From Desulfosporosinus nitroreducens (GTDB lineage: Bacteria; Bacillota; Desulfitobacteriia; Desulfitobacteriales; Desulfitobacteriaceae), in NCBI RefSeq assembly GCF_023897015.1, contig NZ_JAMHFY010000026.1, forward strand, positions 1-64,000: a stretch of 64,000 nt of DNA, written 5' to 3'. The translations under genes and the position numbers were made by a program. The notes below the pieces were generated by a model. The model had not been told where the DNA came from and searched no databases. It saw nothing but the letters and a program-made list of their open reading frames with translations. Below are positions 1 to 8,335 of this stretch, in pieces (position 1 is the stretch's first letter; the number at the start of each line of letters is the position of its first letter).

Positions 1-369
1 CAGGGCATCGAAGGAACGCAAGGTATCCAAGGAACTCAGGGTATCCAAGGAACGCAGGGCATCGAAGGAACGCAAGGCATCCAAGGAACTCAGGGTATCC
101 AAGGAACGCAGGGCATCGAAGGAACGCAGGGCATCCAAGGAACTCAGGGTATCCAAGGAACGCAGGGCATCGAAGGAACGCAGGGCATCCAAGGAACTCA
201 GGGTATCCAAGGAACGCAGGGCATCGAAGGAACGCAGGGCATCCAAGGAACTCAAGGTATCCAAGGAACTCAAGGTATCGAAGGAACGCAGGGTATCCAA
301 GGAACGCAGGGTATCCAAGGAACGCAAGGTATCCAAGGAACGCAAGGTATCCAAGGAACTCCGGGTTAA
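1..369 (+). CDS. Collagen-like Gly-X-Y repeat protein, 3' part only
   Basis: This is an open frame from the window edge to a TAA at 367-369, with no start visible. It reads as 20 consecutive 18-base units from base 4, each coding Gly-Ile-Glu/Gln-Gly-Thr-Gln, so every third residue is glycine, as in a collagen triple helix. Up to about base 255 the units are also arranged in a 54-base higher-order period (one Glu unit followed by two Gln units). Such proteins in spore formers (BclA family) form exosporium or spore-surface filaments and are often O-glycosylated on Thr, which fits the glycosyltransferase genes that follow. That role is an inference. The frame stops abruptly after the last repeat without a C-terminal domain; see the next entry. 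Confidence 0.8.
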   Translation, partial: QGIEGTQGIQGTQGIQGTQGIEGTQGIQGTQGIQGTQGIEGTQGIQGTQGIQGTQGIEGTQGIQGTQGIQGTQGIEGTQGIQGTQGIQGTQGIEGTQGIQGTQGIQGTQGIQGTQGIQGTPG

Positions 370-560
370 CCCTAGTAGATCCATCCACCCCCCTTACAGC
401 GTTGATCACCAGTAGTCAAGTAACTGGTCAAGCAATATTAACACTTGCAGCTTTGGATAGTATTAATTTCTTTGAGGGTGCCTCAAAAGACTGGTTGGGG
501 TACCCTCCCCTTTGTTTAATCGTAATTATTCGCAATCAGCCTACGCTTACGGTTGAGTAG
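366..560 (+). pseudogene. Probable C-terminal domain of the collagen-like gene, displaced by a frameshift
   Basis: A -1 shift at the end of the repeats (CCGGGTTA, 361-368) avoids the TAA and opens 64 further codons, ending in TAG at 558-560. The product begins Leu-Thr-Leu-Val-Asp-Pro-Ser and contains a hydrophobic stretch before the end. Collagen-like surface proteins normally carry a globular C-terminal trimerisation domain, so this is plausibly the lost tail. I cannot tell a real mutation from a sequencing error or a programmed event. No start codon or ribosome binding site supports separate translation. About 70 bases between this frame and the next gene hold nothing beyond that gene's ribosome binding site. 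Confidence 0.5.
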
Positions 561-629
561 ATAAGTCACTTGAAGTGAGATTGAGTTCGGAATATCTAAA
601 GTAATCCTTGTTATAAAGGAGATGAAAAA

Positions 630-1730
630 ATGGAGGATAAGGAAATAAGAATCAGTCTATGTATGATAGTCCGTAACGAAGAGAATACAATTGCAAGATG
701 TCTTGATTCCGTCAAAGGTATTCCTGATGAAATAGTAATTGTTGATACAGGTTCCTCAGATCGTACAAAAGAGATTGTCACAGAATACACTGACAAAATC
801 TTTGATTTTACTTGGATCGATGATTTTGCGGCTGCCCGCAATTTTGCTTTTAGCAAAGCAACCACGGATTATATCCTTTGGCTGGATGCAGATGATGTTT
901 TCGTAGATTCTGATCGTGAGCAGTTTCAGAAGCTGAAGAAAAGTTTAGATCCCTTAATAGATGTCGTCAATATGCCCTATCTTTTAGCATTCGACAAGTT
1001 TGGGGCAGTTACTTTTAGTTTAAGAAGAAATCGCTTGGTTAAACGAAGTAAGAACTTCCGTTGGATTGGGGCGGTTCACGAGTATTTGGAGGTGTACGGA
1101 CAGGTTTTAAACTCTGACATTTGTGTAACACACAAGGGGAAGAGCGGTGATGTTTCTGACCGCAACCTTAAAATATATGAGAAGCGTAAGGCTAAAGGGG
1201 AAGCATTTTCCCCACGAGATTTATATTATTACGCCAATGAACTGTTCGATCACCAGCTCAATAATCAGGCGATCGAATATTATCAGAAATTTTTAATGAC
1301 AGGGCAGGGATGGGTTGAGGATAAAATTTCAGCATGCGGAAAATTGGCGCATTGCTTTCAAAAGCTGGGCGAAAAAGACAAAGAACTAGAATCCACTTTA
1401 AAATCTTTTGAATATGCTAACCCGAGGGCTGAGTTTTGTTGTCACTTAGGACATTATTTTCTGCGTGCTGAGCAGTATGAACAGGGCGCATTTTGGTATA
1501 AACTGGCTACTCAATTAGAAAAACCTATTGATTCTTGGGGTCCCATGACTGAAGCCTGCTGGACCTGGTTACCCCATTTACAATTGTGTGTTTGCTACGA
1601 TAAATTAGGAAAATATGAACTGGCTTATGAGCATAATGAGCTAGCCAGGAAGTATCGACCCAAAGACCCCCAGGTTCTTCATAACAAGAAGTATTTGGAG
1701 GGTGTATTGGGATTATCATCTAGAGAGTGA
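630..1730 (+). CDS. GT2 glycosyltransferase with C-terminal TPR-like region
   Basis: The 366-residue protein has an N-terminal GT-A fold of glycosyltransferase family 2: the nucleotide-sugar strand ISLCMIVRNEENTIARCLD at about residues 8-26, DTGSSDRTKEI, and the metal-binding WLDADD near residue 85. From about residue 190 to the end it is helical and repeat-like, with motifs such as AIEYYQKFL, CGKLAHCFQKLGEKDKE and LQLCVCYDKLGKYELAYEHNELA typical of TPR units. This layout is known from SunS-like and other protein-glycosylating transferases, where the repeats bind the acceptor. The donor and acceptor are not known. The start follows AAAGGAG at good spacing. The next gene is a close paralog, and both follow a collagen-like gene, so surface protein glycosylation is likely. 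Confidence 0.88.
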   Translation: MEDKEIRISLCMIVRNEENTIARCLDSVKGIPDEIVIVDTGSSDRTKEIVTEYTDKIFDFTWIDDFAAARNFAFSKATTDYILWLDADDVFVDSDREQFQKLKKSLDPLIDVVNMPYLLAFDKFGAVTFSLRRNRLVKRSKNFRWIGAVHEYLEVYGQVLNSDICVTHKGKSGDVSDRNLKIYEKRKAKGEAFSPRDLYYYANELFDHQLNNQAIEYYQKFLMTGQGWVEDKISACGKLAHCFQKLGEKDKELESTLKSFEYANPRAEFCCHLGHYFLRAEQYEQGAFWYKLATQLEKPIDSWGPMTEACWTWLPHLQLCVCYDKLGKYELAYEHNELARKYRPKDPQVLHNKKYLEGVLGLSSRE

Positions 1731-1869
1731 ATCAGTTTTAGGCGGAGAGGTCTTTTGGCAAAAACCCGAGGGCAGCTATTTATTTTAAAGGTAAATGGGT
1801 TTCCATATTCTAACATGCTGAATACGATAGAGTATGGCTAAAACTTAGACTTTGAGGTGATTTGAAACG

Positions 1870-2988
1870 ATGGAGGATAATCCTATAACCATCAGTCTTT
1901 GCATGATTGTTCGTAATGAGGAAAACACCATTGCCAGATGTTTAGATTCGGTGAAAGGAATCCCGGATGAAATTATAATCGTTGATACCGGTTCGACTGA
2001 CAACACGAAAGAGATTGTACGTCTTTACACTGAGCAAATGTATGACTTTGAGTGGATCGATGATTTTGCAGCTGCTCGTAATTTTGCTTTTGATCAAGCA
2101 ACTATGGATTATATTCTATGGCTCGATGCTGATGATGTTTTATTAGAAGTGGATTCTCGGAAGTTTCTCGATCTGAAGGGGAACTTGGACACACTCATTG
2201 ACGCTGTAAATATGCCATATGTTCTAAAGCGCGATGAGTTCGGAGTAGTAACGTATAGTTTTGGGAGAAATCGCCTGGTCAAGCGGAGTAAAAACTTTCG
2301 CTGGATTGGAACAGTGCATGAATATATGAATGTGTATGGGCAGATTCTGAAGTCGGATATCTGTGTAACCCATACGGGTACGTTTAAAGTCAGCGACCGC
2401 AACTTGAAAATATTTGAGAAGAATCAGGCTAAAGGTATGCCCTTTTCTCCGCGAGATTTATATAATTATGGTAATGAATTATTTCATCATCAGTTTTATC
2501 ATCGCGCGATTGAAGTTTACCAAGAATTTTTAAACGCTGGACAAGGGTCGGTCGAGGATAAAATTTCAGCTTGTGCAAGGCTTACCGATTGCTTTCAGCA
2601 GTTAGGAGACAAGGCCAAAGAGCTGGAATGGAATTTGAAATCCTTCGAATATGCCAACCCAAGGGCTGAATTTTGCTGTCGCTTAGGGTTCTATTTCTTG
2701 CGTGCTGAGCAATATGAACAGGCAGCTTTTTGGTATGGTTTAGCTACTAAATTAGAAAAACCTGATACTAGGGGGCCCATGCTTGAGGCTTGCTGGACGT
2801 GGTTACCCCATTTACAGTTGTGTGTTTGCTACGATCGCTTAGGTAAGCAGGAGTTAGCCTATAAGCATAATGAAATTGCTAGAACGTTTCGTCCGGAAGA
2901 TCCTCAGATGATTCACAACAAGAAATATTTGGAGCGTACGTTTGGAATAAAGTCAATTGAAACGGAAGTCAGGGGGAATGAATTATGA
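1870..2988 (+). CDS. GT2 glycosyltransferase with TPR-like tail, paralog of the preceding gene
   Basis: This 372-residue protein has the same architecture as the gene at 630-1730 and is near-identical over many blocks (ISLCMIVRNEENTIARCLD, then DTGSTDNTKEI, WLDADDV, NRLVKRSKNFRWIG). The pair therefore arose by tandem duplication. Differences concentrate between residues 90 and 130 and in parts of the repeat region, which suggests altered donor or acceptor choice. The stop codon overlaps the start of the following gene in an ATGA, so the two are translationally coupled. The 139 bases upstream hold no other gene that I can see. Confidence 0.88.
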   Translation: MEDNPITISLCMIVRNEENTIARCLDSVKGIPDEIIIVDTGSTDNTKEIVRLYTEQMYDFEWIDDFAAARNFAFDQATMDYILWLDADDVLLEVDSRKFLDLKGNLDTLIDAVNMPYVLKRDEFGVVTYSFGRNRLVKRSKNFRWIGTVHEYMNVYGQILKSDICVTHTGTFKVSDRNLKIFEKNQAKGMPFSPRDLYNYGNELFHHQFYHRAIEVYQEFLNAGQGSVEDKISACARLTDCFQQLGDKAKELEWNLKSFEYANPRAEFCCRLGFYFLRAEQYEQAAFWYGLATKLEKPDTRGPMLEACWTWLPHLQLCVCYDRLGKQELAYKHNEIARTFRPEDPQMIHNKKYLERTFGIKSIETEVRGNEL

Positions 2989-4274
2989 GCGGAAATTCAA
3001 TCTACGGATATAATGCAATTATAAGAGAATATGCTGACTACCCGCCGGGGCTACGTCTATTATTTGCCGGTGAACACGGGTGGGGGGCTGCTACGGAACC
3101 TAATACTTGCGATTTGCTAACTCAAGAACCCCTAATGTTAGTTTTAAACAGAAGACGTCTACAAGGATGGAAAGAAAAAAGTAGTATTCCTGCAGTTATT
3201 ATTGGTGCCCCTTTTGTACACTATCGAAAATTAAGACTAATTGAGAAGGATATAGATGCTAATGGTACAGTAGCCTTTCCGACACATGCCACTGAGCTAA
3301 TGGACGCAGTATTCGATATAGATGAGTATTGTAAGCAGCTGAAAAGTCTCCCGAGCGAGTTTCATCCGATAACGATATGTTTACATGCTGATGATTTAGC
3401 AAGAAAGAAGGATGTAATATATAAAAAATACGGGTTTGATATAGTAACTGCCGGGCCAAAGTACGTGCCAGGATTCGAATTTGTACAAAAATTTTATGAA
3501 ATTCTTAGAACTCACAAATATGCAACGTCAAATCAAGTCGGCTCATATTCTTTTTATGCCGTAGAAATGAATATTCCCTTTTTCATCTTGGGGGAGCCAG
3601 TTGATATGCTTAATAGTGGAGATATAACTATGCCCCCTAAATATAGTATTTTAGATCACCCAATGGGTGTTTTTGCTACAGCAATGTTCCAGGGTCCTAC
3701 GCAAGTCATTAGTGAGGAGCAAAAGAAGTTTGTTGAAGAGGAACTTGGCGTCCATGATTGTCTGTCCGGTCCAGAACTAAGGCAATTGTTGTTAGAAAGC
3801 AATAATCGGGCGATTCAAGCATATCAAGAATTTTTGCAGACAGGACAGGGTAAGGTTGAAGAGAAAATTGCTACTTGTCGAAAACTGGTTAATTATTTTC
3901 AGAGTTCAGGAGAAAAGGACAAACTACTTCAATATATTTTAAAATCCTTTGAATATGCCATACCAAGGGCGGAGTATTGTTGTCAATTAGGTTATTATTT
4001 CCTGAATGCCAAGCAATATGAACAGGGGGTTTTCTGGTATAAATTAGCGACTCAGTTGGAAGAGCCTATAAGTAACTCGATGACCTATATATTGAATATA
4101 CAGTTGTGTGTTTGCTATGACCGCTTAGGCAAACCTGAGTTGGCCTATAAGCACAATGAGATAGCTAGAAATGCTTGTCCAGGAGATAGCCAGGTTTTGC
4201 ACAACAAGAAATATTTGGAGCGTATGTTGGGAATAGGATCTCCCGAAAAGAAAGAAATTGTTCAAGAGAAGTGA
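2985..4274 (+). CDS. Unknown N-terminal catalytic-like domain fused to the TPR-like tail of its neighbours
   Basis: The last ~150 of 429 residues (from about AIQAYQEFLQTGQGKVEEKI) match the C-terminal repeat module of the two upstream GT2 proteins, including ILKSFEYA, AKQYEQGVFWYKLATQLE and LQLCVCYDRLGKPELAYKHNE. The first ~270 residues are unrelated to GT2. They contain alternating strands and helices, PITICLHADD, GFDIVTAGP and GSYSFYAVEMNIPFFILGEP. This resembles GT-B fold capsule or polysialyltransferase-type enzymes, where a conserved Ser/Tyr region near an FF-LGEP turn binds the nucleotide, but I do not recognise a specific family. It overlaps the upstream gene by four bases (ATGA). The role in glycosylation is inferred from the shared tail and the operon. 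Confidence 0.75.
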   Translation: MSGNSIYGYNAIIREYADYPPGLRLLFAGEHGWGAATEPNTCDLLTQEPLMLVLNRRRLQGWKEKSSIPAVIIGAPFVHYRKLRLIEKDIDANGTVAFPTHATELMDAVFDIDEYCKQLKSLPSEFHPITICLHADDLARKKDVIYKKYGFDIVTAGPKYVPGFEFVQKFYEILRTHKYATSNQVGSYSFYAVEMNIPFFILGEPVDMLNSGDITMPPKYSILDHPMGVFATAMFQGPTQVISEEQKKFVEEELGVHDCLSGPELRQLLLESNNRAIQAYQEFLQTGQGKVEEKIATCRKLVNYFQSSGEKDKLLQYILKSFEYAIPRAEYCCQLGYYFLNAKQYEQGVFWYKLATQLEEPISNSMTYILNIQLCVCYDRLGKPELAYKHNEIARNACPGDSQVLHNKKYLERMLGIGSPEKKEIVQEK

Positions 4275-4321
4275 ATGGCATCAAAAACCAAATTGTCCGT
4301 TGTAGACATGTATACAATGAA

Positions 4322-4349
4322 AGAACCCGCATTTAAAAGTGCGGGTTCT
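4322..4349 (+). terminator. Hairpin after the TPR-glycosyltransferase operon
   Basis: A perfect 10-bp stem (AGAACCCGCA with TGCGGGTTCT) closes an 8-base loop about 50 bases after the stop codon at 4274. There is no clear T-run after it, so it may be a weak terminator or an mRNA-stabilising hairpin. Confidence 0.5.
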
Positions 4350-4411
4350 CAATTTGGAACCAGCTAGAGTTCTCACGAATACACTAGAAAAGATCCTTTT
4401 AAAGTACGAAA

Positions 4412-4519
4412 ATGTGGGAGGTGAATTATGGAGAGGAATATAACGCGCTAATTATAGGCGCGGGAAATATTGGAGCAGGTTTTGATAGGAGGGAACGTCT
4501 TTGCATAATCCTTTTTTAG
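4412..4519 (+). pseudogene. N-terminal remnant of a Gfo/Idh/MocA-type dehydrogenase
   Basis: An ATG at 4412 opens 35 codons that include YNALIIGAGNIGAGFDRRE, the classic first beta strand and Gly-rich dinucleotide loop of the Gfo/Idh/MocA oxidoreductases. The frame then runs into unrelated sequence and stops at 4519. The intact family member lies at 5051-6064 with the similar start YKAAVVGLGQIGLTYDFDP. This is therefore the leftover 5' end of a second dehydrogenase, replaced by the acetyltransferase gene that begins inside it at 4501. Confidence 0.6.
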
Positions 4520-5064
4520 TTGCTAACAGAATTTATATGCGTAGACTCGAAAAAGAAGATCTGGAAGGTAATTACTTTCAATGGCTCAATGATCAAACGA
4601 TTACTAAATGGATGCGGCATGGTGTGTTTCCCAATAGCTGTGAGTCAATGAACGCTTTTTATGAGAATCTGTCAGGAAGCAAGACGGATATTGTTCTAGC
4701 AATTGTATTGAAAGAACAGGACAGGCATATTGGCAATATTGGTCTGCATTCGATCAATTATGTGTTTCGTTCTGCCGATATTGGTATTATTCTTGGCGAG
4801 ACTGATTGCTGGGGTAAAGGGTACGCAGCTGAGGCTTTCTCAGCAATAGCAGACTATAGTTTTAAAAGGTTGAATTTGAACCGCATAGCTGCGGGAGTCG
4901 TGGATGAAAATATTGGCTCAATACGGGCGCTTGAAAAAACGGGCTATAAGAAAGAAGGTATTTTACGCCAGGCTTATTTCTGTGATGGGCAATATCATGA
5001 CTGTGTGAATTTAAGCTTATTGCATAGTGATTGGCTGGCAGGTAGAGCCCATGAGTCAATATAA
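4501..5064 (+). CDS. GNAT acetyltransferase, RimJ/RimL type
   Basis: The 187-residue protein is a single GNAT domain: RIYMRRLEKEDL at the N-terminus (strand 1), the acetyl-CoA loop region DCWGKGYAAEAFSAIADYSF around residues 100-120, then LNRIAAGVVDENIGSIRALEKTGYKKEGILRQ. Such enzymes in sugar clusters N-acetylate amino-sugar nucleotides, like PseH, which is the likely role here. The start is TTG at 4501, chosen because TAGGAGGGA lies 7 bases upstream and because the family begins about ten residues before the RxLEKEDL motif. It overlaps the next gene by 14 bases. Confidence 0.85.
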   Translation: MHNPFLVANRIYMRRLEKEDLEGNYFQWLNDQTITKWMRHGVFPNSCESMNAFYENLSGSKTDIVLAIVLKEQDRHIGNIGLHSINYVFRSADIGIILGETDCWGKGYAAEAFSAIADYSFKRLNLNRIAAGVVDENIGSIRALEKTGYKKEGILRQAYFCDGQYHDCVNLSLLHSDWLAGRAHESI

Positions 5065-6064
5065 AGCGGCAGTTGTCGGATTAGGGCAAATAGGCTTAAC
5101 GTATGATTTTGACCCTAAAAGGGAAAGCCCTGCTGCGCATGTTTCGGCTTATCATCTAAATCCGTGGGTTGAACTGGTTGCAGCGGCAGATATACGAATT
5201 GATCAGGGCCAGGCTTTGCACAAAATAGCACCGACATTACCATTTTACCAGAGTATGGAGGAACTTTTGAAAAATCATTCTCTAGATATTATCAGTGTAT
5301 GTACGCCACCTGCTCATCATTTGTCGGCCATTCAATATATTATGCAGAATACTGATACCCAAATTATTTTTTGTGAAAAACCTTTAGTTAGTAGTGTTGA
5401 TGAAGCAAATTTATTGAAACAACAACTCAAGGAAGGGAACTGCCTGCTGATTCCCAATCTTTCTCGTCGTTGGAATAGCGGGATGCAACGTGTTAAAACC
5501 CATATTGAAAATAGGCAATATGGTGAGCTACAAAAAATACACGTCAAATATACGAGGGGAATAAAGAATACGGGCTCGCATATTTTTGATTTGTTACATT
5601 GGTGGGGTGGACAAATTAGCGAAGTTCAGGCTCTTAAAAAAATAAAAACCTCTGCCGATTATGATGGTGATCCTTCCTATACGTTTGCGTTTCTAATCGA
5701 TAAAAACATCCTGGGATTTGCCGAAGCCTTTGATGATGAACAATACTATTTATTTGAAATAGATCTGTATTTTTCCAAAGGCAAGATAGAAATACGTAAT
5801 AGTGGTGATGACGTGTTGTATTACCGAGTAGGTGAACATCATCTTTACACTGGTTTTAAAAGTTTGTATTTAGAGCACTTTGAAAACCAACTTCTGTCAG
5901 AATCAAATTTAGGTAATGCTGTTAACCATCTAGTTAATATCCTCGATGATCTGGAATATCCCCTATGTACGGTAGAGCATGGTGTTTATCCTCTATATGT
6001 GGCGGAAACTTTAAAACGGTCATTTGACAATCATGGTTCTAAAGAGAGAGTGAGATTACAATGA
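5051..6064 (+). CDS. Gfo/Idh/MocA family sugar oxidoreductase
   Basis: At 337 residues this is a usual length for the family. The N-terminal Rossmann domain shows AAVVGLGQIGLTYDFDP, and SVCTPPAHHLSAIQY followed by FCEKPL gives the family's conserved EKP motif. The C-terminal alpha/beta domain has GSHIFDLLHWWGG, the usual substrate-side His motif. Members oxidise or reduce sugars or nucleotide sugars with NAD(P), commonly making a 3-keto sugar for an aminotransferase. The adjacent aminotransferase gene fits this. ATG 5051 was chosen over the in-frame start at 5027 because it begins just before the first strand and follows GGCAGG. It overlaps both neighbours, so co-translation is likely. Confidence 0.88.
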   Translation: MSQYKAAVVGLGQIGLTYDFDPKRESPAAHVSAYHLNPWVELVAAADIRIDQGQALHKIAPTLPFYQSMEELLKNHSLDIISVCTPPAHHLSAIQYIMQNTDTQIIFCEKPLVSSVDEANLLKQQLKEGNCLLIPNLSRRWNSGMQRVKTHIENRQYGELQKIHVKYTRGIKNTGSHIFDLLHWWGGQISEVQALKKIKTSADYDGDPSYTFAFLIDKNILGFAEAFDDEQYYLFEIDLYFSKGKIEIRNSGDDVLYYRVGEHHLYTGFKSLYLEHFENQLLSESNLGNAVNHLVNILDDLEYPLCTVEHGVYPLYVAETLKRSFDNHGSKERVRLQ

Positions 6065-7359
6065 ACAAATTGGCATTATGCGGTGGTATCCCTGTTAGAA
6101 AATCAGCTATTCCCTGGGCGAGTACCATGGGCGAAGAGGAAAAAGCCGCCGTTGTGAAGGTTATGGAATCTGGCAATCTCTCAGCCTTTTTGGGCCGGGC
6201 CGGGGAGCAATTTTTGGGCGGCCCCAGGATAAAAGAAATAGAGAAGATGTTTGCTGGCAAATTTGGGGCAAAGCATAGCATATCAGTCAACTCGGCTACG
6301 ACAGCCTTACATACGGCTCTGGCCGCCTGTGAGGTTGGTCCTGGAGATGAAGTGCTGGTTACTCCTTATTCAATGTCTGCCACGGCTAGCGCCATTTTAA
6401 TGAATAATGCAGTGCCGGTATTTGTAGATATTTGCTCAGAAACTTATAATCTGAATCCTAAAGAGATCGAAAAATGGCTGACCCCACAAACAAAAGCTAT
6501 TATGGTGACAAATTTATTTGGTTTGCCGGCTAATCTGCCTGAAATCATCAAAATTGCTAAACAGCATGGCCTATATGTGATTGAGGACAATGCTCAGTCG
6601 CCTGGCGCTACGATTGATGGGAAGCAGGCAGGAACTTTTGGTGATCTGGGTATATTCAGCCTGAACTATCACAAGGTTATTCATAGTGGTGAAGGCGGGA
6701 TTATATTAACGGATAGTGACAAGTTAGCCTATCGTTGCCAATTAATTCGCAACCATGGTGAAGTGGCTTTAGACGACCTCAATGACGACGATACAGTGGT
6801 TTTGGGATCCAATTATCGGATGACTGAATTACATGCTGCTATCGGGATAGAACAACTCAACAAACTAGATGGGTTTTTAATAAAACGACATGCTTTGGCG
6901 GACCAATTATCCAGAGGCTTAAAGCGTTTCTTAGGACTAGAGGGTGTAACCGTGTCTGAAGGGTATGAGCATTCCTACTATGTCTATCCAATTCAATTTA
7001 ACCAAGATATTTGGACGATAAAACGAGCTGTCTTTGCTGCAGCGATGAAAGCAGAGGGGTTTCCGTTAGGTGAAGGATATGTAAAACCCATCTATTTAAT
7101 GAAGCTATATCAGCATAAAAGAGTATACAATCAAACTCACTATCCATTTTCATTCATTGATCAGCCTGTTCAAAGTTACCAAAAAGGAATTTGTCCGGTA
7201 GCAGAAGAAATGTATGAAGAAAAACTCATTACGGCAGATGTGTGTCGCCTGCCCTATACGGCTGGGGATATTGAGGATTTTTTGACAGCCCTTGAAAAGG
7301 TTTGGCAAGGGAAAGAGGAATTGCGGGCCTATGAAAAAAATAATCTTACTTGCTCATGA
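6061..7359 (+). CDS. DegT/DnrJ/EryC1/StrS family sugar aminotransferase
   Basis: This 432-residue PLP enzyme transfers an amino group, usually from glutamate, to a keto sugar. The PLP-binding lysine is Lys205 in LNYHKVIHSGEGG. The family motifs NSATTALHTAL, VIEDNAQSPGA and LGSNYRMTELHAAIGIEQL are all present. It is somewhat longer than the typical 370-390 residues, with an extended C-terminus. It probably acts on the keto sugar made by the dehydrogenase just upstream, with which it overlaps by four bases (ATGA). The real product sugar is not known. Confidence 0.9.
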   Translation: MNKLALCGGIPVRKSAIPWASTMGEEEKAAVVKVMESGNLSAFLGRAGEQFLGGPRIKEIEKMFAGKFGAKHSISVNSATTALHTALAACEVGPGDEVLVTPYSMSATASAILMNNAVPVFVDICSETYNLNPKEIEKWLTPQTKAIMVTNLFGLPANLPEIIKIAKQHGLYVIEDNAQSPGATIDGKQAGTFGDLGIFSLNYHKVIHSGEGGIILTDSDKLAYRCQLIRNHGEVALDDLNDDDTVVLGSNYRMTELHAAIGIEQLNKLDGFLIKRHALADQLSRGLKRFLGLEGVTVSEGYEHSYYVYPIQFNQDIWTIKRAVFAAAMKAEGFPLGEGYVKPIYLMKLYQHKRVYNQTHYPFSFIDQPVQSYQKGICPVAEEMYEEKLITADVCRLPYTAGDIEDFLTALEKVWQGKEELRAYEKNNLTCS

Positions 7360-8335
7360 CCCAGGTGGGTATGATGCGCTTTTTTCGGTTGTAGAAAGAA
7401 TGCAACAGGAGTCTGTGCCGTTGGAATTCTATTGTATAGGGCCGGCGGCAAAACTGAATCCTAGCAATGCTGTTTCCGAATCACGGGTGGTGCAGGAAAT
7501 CCAATCGATGCTTCTGGAAAAGAAAATGTCGGGTCTAGTCACTGGGACAAGTTGGGGAAATAGGCTGGAATTAAAAGCTATCGCAGCCTGTAAAGAAGTC
7601 CAGATCCCGACGATCTCTATTTTAGATTATTGGTCCAATTATCAGGCACGGTTTAAAGATGATTTAGGCAAGTTTATCTATCCGGATACCTATATTGTGA
7701 TGGATGAACTTGCTGCGCAAGAGGCAAGGCAGGAAGGTGTACCATCAAATATTCTTAAAGTTCTGGGGCATCCTGGCTTAGATAAATACATCTTACAAAG
7801 AAAAAAAACAATGTTCTTTGGTAATAAAAAGAAACTATTATTTCTTTCCCAGCCCTTATCTGCTTTGTATGGCCAAGAATTAGGGTATACCGAGCAGCAA
7901 GTTCTGGAAGATTGCCTACTGGCGGTACAAGGAAACGACGATTATTCCCTAAGTGTAAAATTTCACCCTAAAGACGATCCTAATTGGAAAGGTCGCTATA
8001 CGGATATCTCAGAAGATGGCGCATTGTTAGATATTATGACCGAATATGATCTCATAATTGGTATGAATACCATGGGATTGTTGCATGCAGTACTGATGGG
8101 GATTCCGGCGATTAGCTATCAACCTAATTTACAGAAACCGGATTTGTGTATTACGAATAAACTTGGTTTCACAAGACTAATTAAGTCATATCAAGAGTTA
8201 GAATTTTTATTGAATACTCCTAAAGGGGAAGATCGTAAAAATATTTGCCTGCCGAAGAGCTTCATCTGGTTGGACGGACATTCAACAGACCGAGTCGTGG
8301 GATGTATCAAGGAGGTCTTGTTAGATGAACATTAA
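7331..8335 (+). CDS. GT-B-like protein of unknown specificity
   Basis: The 334-residue protein starts KKIILLAHDPGGYDALFSVV, a GT-B type first strand and glycine loop. It continues with KVLGHPGLDKYIL at mid-protein and a C-terminal half with SVKFHPKDDP and DLIIGMNTMGLLHAVLMGIP, resembling the nucleotide-binding half of UDP-GlcNAc 2-epimerase, PseG and capsule transferases. I do not recognise an exact family. In this cassette it sits where PseG sits in the pseudaminic acid cluster, so a nucleotide-sugar hydrolase or glycosyltransferase are both possible. ATG 7331 was chosen over the in-frame 7292 because it begins at the first strand and follows AAAGAGGA. It overlaps the aminotransferase gene by 29 bases. 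Confidence 0.65.
   Translation: MKKIILLAHDPGGYDALFSVVERMQQESVPLEFYCIGPAAKLNPSNAVSESRVVQEIQSMLLEKKMSGLVTGTSWGNRLELKAIAACKEVQIPTISILDYWSNYQARFKDDLGKFIYPDTYIVMDELAAQEARQEGVPSNILKVLGHPGLDKYILQRKKTMFFGNKKKLLFLSQPLSALYGQELGYTEQQVLEDCLLAVQGNDDYSLSVKFHPKDDPNWKGRYTDISEDGALLDIMTEYDLIIGMNTMGLLHAVLMGIPAISYQPNLQKPDLCITNKLGFTRLIKSYQELEFLLNTPKGEDRKNICLPKSFIWLDGHSTDRVVGCIKEVLLDEH

Noticed and set aside
361-368. Programmed -1 frameshift signal
   Set aside because: No slippery heptamer or downstream pseudoknot is evident at the crossing point; mutation or sequence error is simpler.
1-369. CRISPR-like or satellite repeat array
   Set aside because: Units are directly adjacent without spacers and keep one open frame of Gly-X-Y codons, so the array is coding.
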